This document shows, piece after piece, positions 29,083 through 39,384 of a DNA stretch of 49,193 nucleotides. The DNA is from a virus. Each line of letters opens with the position of its first letter. The stretch's first letter is position 1. A program made the position numbers and the translations under genes. The notes below the pieces were generated by a model. The model saw nothing but the letters and a program-made list of their open reading frames with translations. It ran no database searches and was not told where the DNA came from. Location: the IMG/VR virus record IMGVR_UViG_3300031251_000032, positions 1-49,193 of that record; one strand, given 5' to 3'.

Positions 29083-30462
29083 TTAATGCATATAAGATAC
29101 TATTACTACATCTCCAGAAGAAAGAATACCATCTAGCCCCAAACCTGTCCAGCTAATTCTAGTAACCCCACCAGCACCGCCAGTAAGAGAAATACTATAA
29201 TCAACAGCTTTAAGTTGGAGTGGTCCCCCTACTGGAGTAAGCTGTATACTAGCAGCGTTAGCGGCTGCAAAAGATAAATCAAAATAACCATTAGTAATAT
29301 CAGTACCAGTAACAGTATGGTCATCTTCTCTAGATATAGCACCTGCAGGAATAGCAGCAATTTCAGCAGCAACATAAGTAACTACTGCGCTTTGGCTTGG
29401 GAATAAGGTAGCGCTATTAGCTGCCATGGTACCATCAGTACTTAGATTAGCAGCATTCTCAGGTGTAAATCCTAAAGCGGTTGTTATTTGTAAAGAAGGA
29501 ATTCCAGTAATATTTGTTGCTACTAAAGCTGAAGGAGTTCCTAAAGCTGGAGTAACTAATGTTGGAGAAGTAGCTAATACTACAGCTCCTGAACCTGTAG
29601 TAGAAGCGGCTGAAGCAGCAGTAATTAACCCCTTAGCGTTTACAGTGATATCAGCAAGGTTAAAGCTTCCGACGTTAGCGTTTACAGTTGCTAGAGTAGT
29701 AGCATTTCCTACTGATGTTACGTCACCAGTTAAATTAGCGTTCGTTGTAACTGTGCCAGCCGTTAAGCCTGCAGCAGTACCCGTAATGTTCGTACCAACT
29801 AAAGCGCTAGGAGTTCCTAAAGCTGGAGTAACTAATGTTGGACTAGTAGCTAAAACAACTGCACCAGATCCAGTAGTAGAAGCAGCTGAAGCAGCCGTCA
29901 CTAAACCTTTTGCATTTACGGTGATATCTGCTAGAGCAAAGCTACCAACGTTAGAGTTAACTGTAGCCAAAGTAGCAACTTGTGATTGTGAACCGCTAGC
30001 AGGACCGGCAGTTACGTCGCCTGTAAGTTGGTTGATGGCGTTTACGGTAACAGCTCCTGTAGCACCGTTTACAGAAACAACGGCGTCAGTTCCTGGAAGT
30101 TTTTGCCAAATAGTACCATTATAAATAACAAGGTCTCCTACAGCCCATGTCTGAGCTCCAGATCCTAGGTTTTGAGTTCCTGCTACAGATACTCTATAAA
30201 CATCACCAGTTCTACCTGTACCATCAACTAGTACAGGAGTATTTGTAGAAGCATCCCAAGCGCCTTGATATTCCATAACTTTAGCAAGAGCTAAAGCGTT
30301 ATCAATACCCTTAAGGTGGGAGCTTATCTCCAACGTCCCTTCAGAAGCTACCGGAGCTGGGGTGTAATTTACTGGAGAAGCGAAGTTAGCTGGTATTACC
30401 TGAGCGTTTACACCATTTGCGCTATTGTCCAGAGTCAAATATTTTTTAATCAATTTACTCAT
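29083..30462 (-). CDS. repetitive tail fibre protein
   Basis: A 459-residue protein. The N-terminus (DNSANGVNAQVIPANF and following) matches 27400..28989. The middle contains two copies of a 92-residue unit with ADITVNAKGLVTAASAAST and SPTLVTPALGTPSALV, common in phage fibres. The C-terminus (WTGLGLDGILSSGDVVIVS) matches the end of 30492..31082. AAGGAG precedes the ATG. Confidence 0.75.
   Translation of the reverse strand: MSKLIKKYLTLDNSANGVNAQVIPANFASPVNYTPAPVASEGTLEISSHLKGIDNALALAKVMEYQGAWDASTNTPVLVDGTGRTGDVYRVSVAGTQNLGSGAQTWAVGDLVIYNGTIWQKLPGTDAVVSVNGATGAVTVNAINQLTGDVTAGPASGSQSQVATLATVNSNVGSFALADITVNAKGLVTAASAASTTGSGAVVLATSPTLVTPALGTPSALVGTNITGTAAGLTAGTVTTNANLTGDVTSVGNATTLATVNANVGSFNLADITVNAKGLITAASAASTTGSGAVVLATSPTLVTPALGTPSALVATNITGIPSLQITTALGFTPENAANLSTDGTMAANSATLFPSQSAVVTYVAAEIAAIPAGAISREDDHTVTGTDITNGYFDLSFAAANAASIQLTPVGGPLQLKAVDYSISLTGGAGGVTRISWTGLGLDGILSSGDVVIVSYMH
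29510..29960 (-). repeat. two-copy tandem repeat within fibre gene
   Basis: The stretch GGAGTTCCTAAAGCTGGAGT on the plus strand occurs at 29534 and again at 29810, a spacing of 276 bp, with strong similarity in the flanks. It encodes a duplicated 92-residue unit. Confidence 0.75.
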
Positions 30463-30491
30463 TTAAGATCTCCTTGTGATTTATGGGTGTT

Positions 30492-31082
30492 TTAGTCGTG
30501 AATAATTGTTAATATGTCACCTGCAGCCAGTATTCCATCTAGAGCCAATCCGGACCATGTAACTTGAGTACCTGCTACAGTGAAGTCTATGCCATATGCT
30601 TGTTGAGGGGCTTGTGCTATCTCTAACTGAGTTTTATTTGGGGTAGTTGGTGCTACCGATATAGTGATGTATTTGTTCAATATGTCTGTGGAAGTCAGAG
30701 TATATGGAGTTTCTATTCTAACGGGGTTAAATCCCAAAGCTGGCTGTTTACTATTAAAAATATTCCAGTCGATGCTAGATAAATAGCCATCTTGTAAACT
30801 GGTAGCCTGCTTAACGTCTATAGAAGTTCCAGATCCTATAACCGCTCCTGTTCCTCCAGTAATTATTAAAACATCGGAAACGGCTTCTGTTAGATTGCCG
30901 CTAGTAGAAACAGCAGCAGTTACTGGAGCCCACATTGTCCCAGTCCAATAATATAAGGTTCCTGTGTCTTCTACTATAACAACAGTTCCTGGTGTGGAGG
31001 TTAACGGTAGATGCGCATAAGTATCTATCACCTCTATGCCACTTCCGCCACCTCCAAGAGGTCCATTTGTGTATACTGTCAT
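30492..31082 (-). CDS. short fibre-like protein
   Basis: A 196-residue protein. The N-terminus MTVYTNGPLGGGGSG and the next 100 residues (DGYLSSIDWNIFNSKQPA) match the start of the 891-residue fibre at 31094, while the C-terminus (WSGLALDGILAAGDILTI) matches 29083. It looks like a recombinant of two neighbours. AAGGAG lies upstream. Confidence 0.7.
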   Translation of the reverse strand: MTVYTNGPLGGGGSGIEVIDTYAHLPLTSTPGTVVIVEDTGTLYYWTGTMWAPVTAAVSTSGNLTEAVSDVLIITGGTGAVIGSGTSIDVKQATSLQDGYLSSIDWNIFNSKQPALGFNPVRIETPYTLTSTDILNKYITISVAPTTPNKTQLEIAQAPQQAYGIDFTVAGTQVTWSGLALDGILAAGDILTIIHD

Positions 31083-31093
31083 TTCATATCTCC

Positions 31094-33769
31094 TTACATT
31101 TGCTCTACAATGAACCAGCCTACATTGCTAGTATCAGTGTTGCTTGAACTTGTTATAACAAAACTGGTCCCCACTGTTTTCGCTGTTACTCTAAGCCAGC
31201 CTGGGGTTCCTCCGTCTGCTTGAGAGGTTAAGAAAATAGTACTGTTTGAAGTAATAGAAGTATTAGCAACAGTAACCGTACCAGCAGCTAAGGTAGCTAT
31301 TCCTAATTTACAGTTAGGTCCTGATTTTACTGCTAGACCAAAACCCGCAGTACCAACTTGCATCATACCACTGGTAACTAAAGCATTTCCAGCATTTGAT
31401 ATTCTAAAATGCTCTACTACAGCTATCGTCGGACCTGTTTGGAATAATATAGCCCCTCCAGCTCCCGGAGTAGAAGAGTTTCCTCCCGTACCAGCAGAGA
31501 TAACCACGTTCCCTCCGGTCCCTCCAGTAGCTGAACCTACACCTCCATTTCCAGCATTAAGGTTGGTTGTGCCTCCGTTCGCTCCAGTAGTTGATGTCCC
31601 TACTCCTCCTAGTCCCGCAGTGATATTTATGTTAGAACCTCCAGAGCTACCGACTGATCTACCCACACTTAAAGTTAATGAGCCTCCTGAGTAGTTAGCG
31701 CTATTATCTCCATTAGCCTGACCAGTACTTATGGTCACTGTACCGCCCGCTCCTCCGTTTCCAGTATTACTACCTCCAGCAGAGGATATTGTAACAGACC
31801 CTCCCTGAGCACCTGCGAAGCTTCCAGGAGATCCTCCAGTAACGTTAGCTGGTCCTCCTGTTCCTCCAGAAGAAGACCCTGTTCCTCCTGTTCCACCAAC
31901 CAACTGAGCTGTTCCACCTTGCCCTGCTGATACACCATTTCCGCCAGATCCAGCTTTTACAGTAGCATTTCCACCATTACCAGAAGTTGCGCTTCCTACT
32001 CCACCCAATCCCCCATTAATGTTTACAGTACCACCAGTAGCTCCAGCAGTTCCAGTTCCTACTCCTCCGTTTCCACAGCTAAGAGTTATTCCTCCGCCCT
32101 GAGCACCACCCTTAGAGTTTCCTCCACTTATATTTACTGTTCCACCTGATTGGTTTACGGTGTTGTCTCCATTAGCATTTCCACCATTAAGGTTTAGGGC
32201 TCCCCCGTTTCCTCCCGATCCAGTTCCCGAACCAGATCCTCCAGCAATAGTAGCCTGACCACCAACTCCACCACTAGCAGCTGTACCGCCCGTAACCGTA
32301 ACCGTACCAGCAGGAGTAGTTCCTACTAGGTTGGCAGTAATAGTCCCGGCTGCAAAGTTTCCCGATCCGTCTCTTAGTACTATGGTATTTGGTGTGTTAG
32401 TACTAGTAGCATTGTTAGCTGCCACGGTAGCAGTATTAACCGCTGCTGCAGTAGATCCGCCAACATTATTTACAGTCGCAGAAACACTACCAGGACCAGA
32501 AGCGGTAATGCCTCCCGTCAACGCAGTAATATAAGAACCTGCTGGCTGTTTTCCATTAAAGGTATTCCAGTCAGTAGAAGATACATATCCTGCAGTCGAT
32601 GTTGTGGCTTGAGAAACTGCTATAGTAGTTCCTGAACCGAGCACTGCGTGAGTACCCCCACTTATAGTTAAAACGCTAGAAGTAGTTTCTGTCAAATTAC
32701 CATTAGGAACATCTGCAACAACCAAAGAACGAAAACTTGGAGCGCCCGATGAGCCATTTGGAGAAGCTAAAACTTCATTAGCTGTTTGCGAGTTTAAGCT
32801 GGATAAAGTTAAAGATGCTACACCCGTACCAGGAGAGCCGGTTATATTGAATAGACCTGTAGAATCTGTCAAAGATACCGAGGTTACTGGGGCTGTTCCA
32901 GAACTAGCAGCAGTTATTAATCCTTTAGCATTCACAGTCAAAGAAGCATTAGTAAACGAGCCAACATTAGAGTTAACAGTTGCTAGTGTGGCTGATGCTG
33001 CTCCTGAAGTACTTGTAGTCACATCACCCGTTAAGGATGTAAGTGGCGGGGTGCTAGAAGAAGCTGCGGTTATTAAACCTTTCGCATTAACAGTAAAAGA
33101 TCCGTAGGTAAATGATCCTATATTTGCGTTAACTGTTGCTAGGGTAGCTGCTTCAGATTGAGATCCTACTGCAGCATTAGTAGTGATATCTCCTGTTAAT
33201 TGATTTATAGCATTTACAGATATTGAACCTCCGCCTGATCCGTTAACAGAAGTAACAGGAGCAGTACCAGAAGATGCCGCAGTCACTAAGCCCTTAGCAT
33301 TTACGGTCAGCGACGCATTAGTAAACGAACCTATGTTGCTATTAACAGTAGCTAAAGTGCCGGCAACAGATCCAGGTCCTGTGGCAGAAAGGTCCCCACT
33401 TAAAGCCGTAATATAGGCGCCAGCAGGTTGCTTAGAATTAAAAGTGTTCCAATCTACGCTAGACAAGTAACCGTCTTGAGTAGATGTGGATTTTTGAACG
33501 TCTATAGTAGTACCTGAGCCTAAAACAGCATTAGTACCATTCCCTATAATTAAAACATCGGAAATAGATTCGGTTAAATTTCCAGTAACGGCAGAAGGAG
33601 ACACTGCAGGAATCCAAGCTATCCCATCCCAGGCGTATAAAACACTGGTGTCTAATGTTAATGCAAGTTCCCCTAAAATACCAACAAGAGGTAAGTCAGC
33701 AAAAGTAGAATAAAAAGCTACTGCTGTTCCCCCACCTCCAGAGAGAGGATCGTTGTAATAAACGGTCAT
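31094..33769 (-). CDS. large tail fibre with glycine-rich domain
   Basis: An 891-residue protein. Residues 1-110 are an attachment-type module shared with 30492; then several fibre repeats (TNASLTVNAKGLVTAASS, DGYLSSVDWNTFNSKQPAG). About residues 490-775 are extremely rich in Gly, Ser, Asn and Thr, with recurring G-G-x-[VI]-x-[VI]-x-G-G units. The last 110 residues form a different beta domain. Glycine-rich tips of this kind occur in adhesins such as the Gp38 type, so this is the best candidate for main receptor binding. Confidence 0.78.
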   Translation of the reverse strand: MTVYYNDPLSGGGGTAVAFYSTFADLPLVGILGELALTLDTSVLYAWDGIAWIPAVSPSAVTGNLTESISDVLIIGNGTNAVLGSGTTIDVQKSTSTQDGYLSSVDWNTFNSKQPAGAYITALSGDLSATGPGSVAGTLATVNSNIGSFTNASLTVNAKGLVTAASSGTAPVTSVNGSGGGSISVNAINQLTGDITTNAAVGSQSEAATLATVNANIGSFTYGSFTVNAKGLITAASSSTPPLTSLTGDVTTSTSGAASATLATVNSNVGSFTNASLTVNAKGLITAASSGTAPVTSVSLTDSTGLFNITGSPGTGVASLTLSSLNSQTANEVLASPNGSSGAPSFRSLVVADVPNGNLTETTSSVLTISGGTHAVLGSGTTIAVSQATTSTAGYVSSTDWNTFNGKQPAGSYITALTGGITASGPGSVSATVNNVGGSTAAAVNTATVAANNATSTNTPNTIVLRDGSGNFAAGTITANLVGTTPAGTVTVTGGTAASGGVGGQATIAGGSGSGTGSGGNGGALNLNGGNANGDNTVNQSGGTVNISGGNSKGGAQGGGITLSCGNGGVGTGTAGATGGTVNINGGLGGVGSATSGNGGNATVKAGSGGNGVSAGQGGTAQLVGGTGGTGSSSGGTGGPANVTGGSPGSFAGAQGGSVTISSAGGSNTGNGGAGGTVTISTGQANGDNSANYSGGSLTLSVGRSVGSSGGSNINITAGLGGVGTSTTGANGGTTNLNAGNGGVGSATGGTGGNVVISAGTGGNSSTPGAGGAILFQTGPTIAVVEHFRISNAGNALVTSGMMQVGTAGFGLAVKSGPNCKLGIATLAAGTVTVANTSITSNSTIFLTSQADGGTPGWLRVTAKTVGTSFVITSSSNTDTSNVGWFIVEQM

Positions 33770-33770
33770 G

Positions 33771-34154
33771 TTAGACTCCTTTTGCAGTCAAATAAGCCGT
33801 AACAACTCCATTAGTATGAACAGTACCAGCAACAAAACGAACCCTGAATAAACTAAAAGCATTTAGTTGGGTAACTACGCTGATAACTTCATTGATAGAA
33901 GATAGTGGTGGTATTGGTCCATTGTTAAACATCAAAGTATCCCAAATAACAGGTGTTGGTATTCCGTGATCCATAGTAGGATCGTTAGAAACATCAACAA
34001 AAAACTGACCGTTATTTGCGGAAGTGGTTATAGCCATCATAATGGAGGCTTGATCAAGAGCTGTCAGATATACCCAAGGGGCGGTAAAACTAGCGGTTAA
34101 TGGTTGATTTGTCATATAGATATGGCTGATAATACTTCTTCTAGACGTAGACAT
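33771..34154 (-). CDS. hypothetical virion protein
   Basis: A 127-residue beta-rich protein (TASFTAPWVYLTALDQASIM; LFRVRFVAGTVHTNGVVTAY) between the ejection-type proteins and the fibre bank. AAAAGGAG precedes the ATG. Small, beta-rich and in this position, it may be a fibre adaptor. No family recognised. Confidence 0.55.
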   Translation of the reverse strand: MSTSRRSIISHIYMTNQPLTASFTAPWVYLTALDQASIMMAITTSANNGQFFVDVSNDPTMDHGIPTPVIWDTLMFNNGPIPPLSSINEVISVVTQLNAFSLFRVRFVAGTVHTNGVVTAYLTAKGV

Positions 34155-34195
34155 GGAATCTCCTTTTGGGTTAACAGCTTATGGCTGAAGACCTT

Positions 34196-36538
34196 TTATT
34201 TCCTTCCTTGTGACATTTGGAAGGGTGTTTGTAATTGTGAACCTATGTGTTGTAATTTATTGCTCGCCATGCCTTTTACCGGCTTTGCAGCGGCTGGTGA
34301 AGGACCTACTGGTTTTTGATTAAACGGAGCAAAGACTGACTGAAGCCCCAATAAATTCTCTTGATTTAATGATGAATCTGTTGATATACCAAGGAGGGTT
34401 CCTAAGCGAACTCTTTGATTATATGTAAGCTCTCCTCTATTCTCTTGTGCTTTTTCCAAGAAAGAATTTTGAACCTGAGCAAATACCTTCGGGTATACAA
34501 CCTTAAGGGCTTCCACTGCCTCTGGGGTCACCTCTCCGTTTTTCATTGCTTTTATAACTGACATGGGATTCTCAACAGCGTTTAAATATCTCTCAAATTG
34601 AGCCTTTTGAACTGAAGAGGGGGTCCATTGTGAGGTAGAAAATGGAGAAGCTACTTTAGGATCCTGTGGTATTTTAGACTTTAAGAAAGATATGGCATTC
34701 CCGGCTATTGCAACAGAAGCAGCAGATGTGTTGGGAGCATATTTTTGCATTAAAGACATTCTATTTTGCATAGTATTTATGAAGTTCTGAGCATCGGACA
34801 TGTAGTCTAAATTATCTCCGATATTATTGAAAGCATGGTTAGGATCTTTAGTCTTATTTCCTTGAAAACTTTCTTTGGAGAATATAGAATTTCCTATGGC
34901 ATTAAGTGATGTGGGGCTTACGGGATTTTGCGCATTTTTGAAGAATCCATCAGCCGATTTTTCAATAGCGCTATTAACCGAATTTCCGCTTCTTTCAATC
35001 TGAGCATATAGAGCTACTTTTCTCCAGGCATTAGTTTGAGCTAACTTAGTAACAGCAGCTATCCCGGCTCCAACTGGGTGTGTAATAGCTCCAAAAATTA
35101 ATCCTGCAGTTTTCCAATCTTTATAAGAATCCATTAGAGGTTCTGCTTTAGATATTTGCTTAGTCATAGAATCTAGAACCCTAGTAGCAGTTCCGTAATC
35201 TAAGTTTGCTTTCATTAACTGAGATAAAAGATTTGTATTTTCAGGACTGGAAGGAAGAGAGCTAGCTTTAGCGGCTAAATCCTGAACTTGATCACTTAAA
35301 AAGTTTCTAACATCTTTAGCTACAGTTCCAAAAGGGCTCTGATCATTAGCAGCTTTTCCATATTTAATCTGGCTATCTACCCATTGACGGAGTTCTTGAA
35401 TATCAGAAGCATTCATAGGAGAAGCTAAATTAGGACGTTCTAAGAAAGCTCCTAACAAACTATCTCCGAACTCTTTTATTTTTCCTAGATTAAAATCTGC
35501 TGGCTGTTTTTCAATATAAGAGTTTATTATATTTAGCATTCCAGAACCTATATCAGAATACGTGGGTTTAAGTGAGTCATTTCCCGCAAGAGCATTATCG
35601 ATAGAATCTATAGTATTGTTTATTTTAACAGCAGCATTTTGTTTAGCAGATGCAAAATTTTCTGCATAAGTTTTATTGGCAGTAAATATTCCTTTGTCTC
35701 CGCTATCAACAACTAGTTGAGGTATATTATTCCACACTTCTGGTCTGCTTTTAGCTAGGAAGGCTTGTTCAGAGCTTGGGATTCCTACTATCTCTGCAGC
35801 AGCTCTACTAGGATCAGCAAAAGTTGTAGCTTTTTCGGATATTACTTTTCCAGCCTCGTTTACATATGGTGCAGCAGCTTGAACTCCGGAAAATAACGCA
35901 TGAGCTCCAACCCCAAGTAGACCTCCTAACGAAGCATTTACTAGGACATTTTGGGCATTAAGGTCAGCATCTCCTAACGCATTCTCTTGGACTAATTGAC
36001 CTAAACCAAGTGCCGAACCTTCTACTAAAGACCCTGCATACTTTGGAATACTTTTGGCTAGTACAGAAGCTGCTTCCTTTCCCCCAGAAGCCATAAGTAA
36101 CTTAGCGAACTGCCTTTCCGTCAGGGCTCCAGCAGCCTTAATTGCGGATAATCCAGTTACAGCCTCTCCTGCTCCTGTTAGTGCTGCTGCTCCGAAACCT
36201 CCAACTTCTCCTAATCCAGTAGCTAGGGGGTTTCTAACAGCATATTGCTTTATTTCATCATCTGACATCATTGGACCATTAAGTCCCAGTGCCTGACCTA
36301 CTTTGTCAGAAGTCAGAAGTTGAGTACCTATCCCAGTAAAATCAGCGCCTTTTAAAGCTCCTATTGCTGTAGCTTTAGCGATACCAGTTGGAGACTCATA
36401 TTGAGCCTGAGCAGCTTGTTCATTTTCAACTGCTTGCAAATATTCGGGATCTACTCCAGCAGCGGGATTAGCCTCATAGGAAGACAACCCCTTAGTGTCT
36501 TGAATAGTTGATAAATCAATATCTGATACATCTGTCAT
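34196..36538 (-). CDS. large internal or ejection-type virion protein
   Basis: A 780-residue protein: disordered N-terminus, Ala/Gly-rich helical segments (VGGFGAAALTGAGEAVTGLS), long helical middle, and a Pro/Ala tail. It is the third of three very large proteins after the hub gene, the place of DNA-ejection proteins in P22-like gene orders. No enzymatic motif seen. Confidence 0.6.
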   Translation of the reverse strand: MTDVSDIDLSTIQDTKGLSSYEANPAAGVDPEYLQAVENEQAAQAQYESPTGIAKATAIGALKGADFTGIGTQLLTSDKVGQALGLNGPMMSDDEIKQYAVRNPLATGLGEVGGFGAAALTGAGEAVTGLSAIKAAGALTERQFAKLLMASGGKEAASVLAKSIPKYAGSLVEGSALGLGQLVQENALGDADLNAQNVLVNASLGGLLGVGAHALFSGVQAAAPYVNEAGKVISEKATTFADPSRAAAEIVGIPSSEQAFLAKSRPEVWNNIPQLVVDSGDKGIFTANKTYAENFASAKQNAAVKINNTIDSIDNALAGNDSLKPTYSDIGSGMLNIINSYIEKQPADFNLGKIKEFGDSLLGAFLERPNLASPMNASDIQELRQWVDSQIKYGKAANDQSPFGTVAKDVRNFLSDQVQDLAAKASSLPSSPENTNLLSQLMKANLDYGTATRVLDSMTKQISKAEPLMDSYKDWKTAGLIFGAITHPVGAGIAAVTKLAQTNAWRKVALYAQIERSGNSVNSAIEKSADGFFKNAQNPVSPTSLNAIGNSIFSKESFQGNKTKDPNHAFNNIGDNLDYMSDAQNFINTMQNRMSLMQKYAPNTSAASVAIAGNAISFLKSKIPQDPKVASPFSTSQWTPSSVQKAQFERYLNAVENPMSVIKAMKNGEVTPEAVEALKVVYPKVFAQVQNSFLEKAQENRGELTYNQRVRLGTLLGISTDSSLNQENLLGLQSVFAPFNQKPVGPSPAAAKPVKGMASNKLQHIGSQLQTPFQMSQGRK

Positions 36539-36540
36539 AA

Positions 36541-39369
36541 TTATCTCAATGGTTGTCGTATAGATTGATCAGCTTGTTGAGCTTGCTTTTGTCTCATTAT
36601 TGCTTGGTTAGTATCGAATACTTTTTTGTATGCCTGGGCTGGGGAGTTACCTGCTTGCACTAAGGCTTCGGCTGTGGATCTAGTCACCCCTAAATCTATT
36701 CTAGGAGCATTAGCATAAGTGGCATAAGTGCCTTTTAGTTTGTTCTCTATATTATATAAAGTAGTAAATGCTTTTGCTTGTTGAGCAGGGGACCAAGTAG
36801 TCCATGCTTGAGTATTTCCGAAAAGATCCTCTCCGCTTCCGATAGTCTTTTCATCTAAGTTACCCCGAGCTGCAACATCCTGCCAAGCTTTTTTAGCCTG
36901 AATACTAGCTAATTTCATTTGAGTTTCGTATTCAGATCTATCAGCTCCAATAGGAAATGTTTTTCCTTTATATCCTAAATCAATAGCACCTAGTAGAGTG
37001 GATCTTAGATTTTGAGCATCTTCAATTTCCCCCTTCGCTTTTTCTGCTGCTGCTGGAGTTCCTGCAAATACTGATCTGTCACCTCCGGGTAATGGAACAG
37101 CTCTTCCTTGATAGTCAGGTCCAAAAGCCGCTAAGGCTCCTGTGGGAACTCCTTTACCACTAGAATTTGCCTGCATAGCTTGCTGCATGATTAGCATATT
37201 ACGAACAGATTGGTTCCATACTTGAGTATTTTTCATAATATCGTTTTGGACCCCTGCTATTATTTGAGAGATGTTTGCTTGTTGTTGAGCATTAGTAGCT
37301 TTAGCTTGAGCGGAGTTTAAATCTGCCATGTTTTGACGTAGAATAAAATCTTTCATAGCAAACGCATTAGAACCCTTTAATTTTTGAGCTTCTATTTCTT
37401 GATTAGCGTTTTCATTTATATAATTTAAAACAGGATTTACACCAGTTTTTAAAGATGCTGCAGTACTTAAAGCTAGCGCTGTCCCAAAGAATATTTTTCC
37501 AAGAGTACTCTCGTTTGCAAAAAATCTATCTATGCCTGTAGTATTAGACATTTTATCAAGATTTTGTTGTTGATTCTGCATCTCTTGTAAAGTAGATTGG
37601 GCTAATTGTTGTCTAGCAGCATCTTGTTGAGCTAATGCGGCACTTGATTGCTGTAGAGCATTATTTGCTTGATTTAAAGAAGGAAGTACTGATCCTATAG
37701 AAGAAATCATTTTAGAAGGATTAAAAGGAAGATAATCCATTCCAGGAGGAAGTCTAAAGGGATTATTTATATCGTCGGAAGTAGGCTGATTTCCAATAGC
37801 TCTATTTTGGAGTTGCTGAGCTTTATAATAATTAACTACTCCTGGGTCTGCCTGCGGTAAATCTGCAGGAGTTCCAGTAACTTCAGAAGAAGTAGGGCTC
37901 ATCACTGGAGCTACTTGTTTTCCCCCTACATTGGAAGCAAACATAGGAGCTGCTCCAGTATAAGAAGGCACTGCATTTTGATTTTGTTGAGCTGCTGCTA
38001 CATCTTGTGTAGTTGGTGCAACATCAGAATTATCTTGATCGGCTGGAGCCATTGGAATGGATTGTTGTTGAGTGGACAAAATATCAGAAGGATCAGCCAT
38101 GTCTCCATCAGCATGGTGATATATAACTACATGACCAGTAGGAGCCTTATCAGTTTCTCCTTTTATGTAGGAAAATAATTGAGCTTGTTGCTTTTTGTCT
38201 ATAGAAGCTTTGCCGTCATTAAGTAGGTCGTCAACTCGGGCACCTTCGGGTAATGACGTTTCTCTTCCATTTATCTTATCAATTAGTTTTTGCTGATGCT
38301 CAACATTTAAAACTAACTCACCTTTGTTTAATAAAGCGGGAACTGTGTCTCCAGAGTATTGGTCTTTATCTCCTGGAACTACATCACCTTCTTGGAGTTT
38401 TTTAGAAACGGAGCCTCCTTCTGCCATGTACATACCAGCAACACCTGATGGAGCTGGAGTATTTACACGCCCTCTAGATTTTTTAGATGCTAATGGAACT
38501 CCTCCATCTGCAAGATAGGAGTCTGGCATTCCTGCAGGTTGTCCACCATCAGACATTTTTTTCTTTACTACTCCGCCTTTTTTATAACCATCAGAAGATC
38601 CTACAAGATCCCCATAGTTTTCAAACTTTTTGTTATCCTTTTTATATTTAGCAACATTTACTGGAGGAGTCTCAGTCATACTTACAGTCTTAGTGCCATT
38701 CCTAGTTCCTGGTTTATGAGTCTGTTTATAATTTTCCATCGCTTGATCAGAAAACACACCTCCGTCAGCTTTTTCAACTGATTGCTCTGCTTCTTGTTGT
38801 TGCTTATAGTAGTCTGGCTCTTTTTCTGGCTGGTTTTGATTATAGGTTGCTTCTGGAGCCTCTCCTATATCTTTTAAAAACTGCCCTGAGCTTTGAACAC
38901 CGTTTCCGATCTGACCTAAATCTATACCAGCTCTATTTCCACCTGACTCTTCTTCATATCCTGGTTCACCTTCTCCAGGACCAACATTTTCAGAAGCAGA
39001 AGCATCCTGAGCAGCCATTAAGCCCATGCCAACGGGTCCAGCTGCTAAAGCACCTATTCTAGGTAAATGCTCGCCAATTTTTAACGCGGTTTTTCCAGTT
39101 GCTTCTGCGGCTGCCGGAATTTCTTTCCCCATTATCGCTTCAGCTTTCTGTATAACCTCTCCCATCTTAGATCCCGGCATTTTAGCTAGAGCGTCATACT
39201 GCGCTTGGACATACTTAATGGCTGCTTCTTTCTGTTTAGCTAATGTAGCCATAGCATCAGACATTTCTCCTCCGTTAGCTACCTGCTTTCGAAGATTTTC
39301 TAACTGTTCACGATGTTGTCCTAACCGTTGTCCCAATGCATATAATTTATCAGCATTTGATTCTGCCAT
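36541..39369 (-). CDS. large low-complexity virion protein with tape-measure-like motif
   Basis: A 942-residue protein. N-terminal coiled coil; a middle with several D-G-G motifs (KADGGVFS, LADGGVPLA, MAEGGSVSKK); TVPALLNKGELVLNVEHQQK, close to the 'PALLNxGEyVIn' element found in many phage tape-measure proteins; Gln-rich segments (QQSSAALAQQDAARQQLAQS); and a more ordered C-terminus. Probably an internal virion or ejection protein. It follows the next gene by two bases. Confidence 0.6.
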   Translation of the reverse strand: MAESNADKLYALGQRLGQHREQLENLRKQVANGGEMSDAMATLAKQKEAAIKYVQAQYDALAKMPGSKMGEVIQKAEAIMGKEIPAAAEATGKTALKIGEHLPRIGALAAGPVGMGLMAAQDASASENVGPGEGEPGYEEESGGNRAGIDLGQIGNGVQSSGQFLKDIGEAPEATYNQNQPEKEPDYYKQQQEAEQSVEKADGGVFSDQAMENYKQTHKPGTRNGTKTVSMTETPPVNVAKYKKDNKKFENYGDLVGSSDGYKKGGVVKKKMSDGGQPAGMPDSYLADGGVPLASKKSRGRVNTPAPSGVAGMYMAEGGSVSKKLQEGDVVPGDKDQYSGDTVPALLNKGELVLNVEHQQKLIDKINGRETSLPEGARVDDLLNDGKASIDKKQQAQLFSYIKGETDKAPTGHVVIYHHADGDMADPSDILSTQQQSIPMAPADQDNSDVAPTTQDVAAAQQNQNAVPSYTGAAPMFASNVGGKQVAPVMSPTSSEVTGTPADLPQADPGVVNYYKAQQLQNRAIGNQPTSDDINNPFRLPPGMDYLPFNPSKMISSIGSVLPSLNQANNALQQSSAALAQQDAARQQLAQSTLQEMQNQQQNLDKMSNTTGIDRFFANESTLGKIFFGTALALSTAASLKTGVNPVLNYINENANQEIEAQKLKGSNAFAMKDFILRQNMADLNSAQAKATNAQQQANISQIIAGVQNDIMKNTQVWNQSVRNMLIMQQAMQANSSGKGVPTGALAAFGPDYQGRAVPLPGGDRSVFAGTPAAAEKAKGEIEDAQNLRSTLLGAIDLGYKGKTFPIGADRSEYETQMKLASIQAKKAWQDVAARGNLDEKTIGSGEDLFGNTQAWTTWSPAQQAKAFTTLYNIENKLKGTYATYANAPRIDLGVTRSTAEALVQAGNSPAQAYKKVFDTNQAIMRQKQAQQADQSIRQPLR

Positions 39370-39384
39370 TTTATTCCCCTTACC

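Noticed and set aside
29426-30124. A 232-codon open frame on the plus strand across the fibre gene
   Set aside because: It is antisense to the well-supported 459-residue fibre, mirrors its repeats, has no ribosome site, and arises from the biased Ala/Thr/Val composition of the real gene. Similar antisense frames near 32 kb and 39 kb were left out for the same reason.
31094-33769. A CRISPR-like array in the fibre region
   Set aside because: The repeats are degenerate, of uneven length and in frame with a protein; they encode repeated fibre and Gly-rich units.
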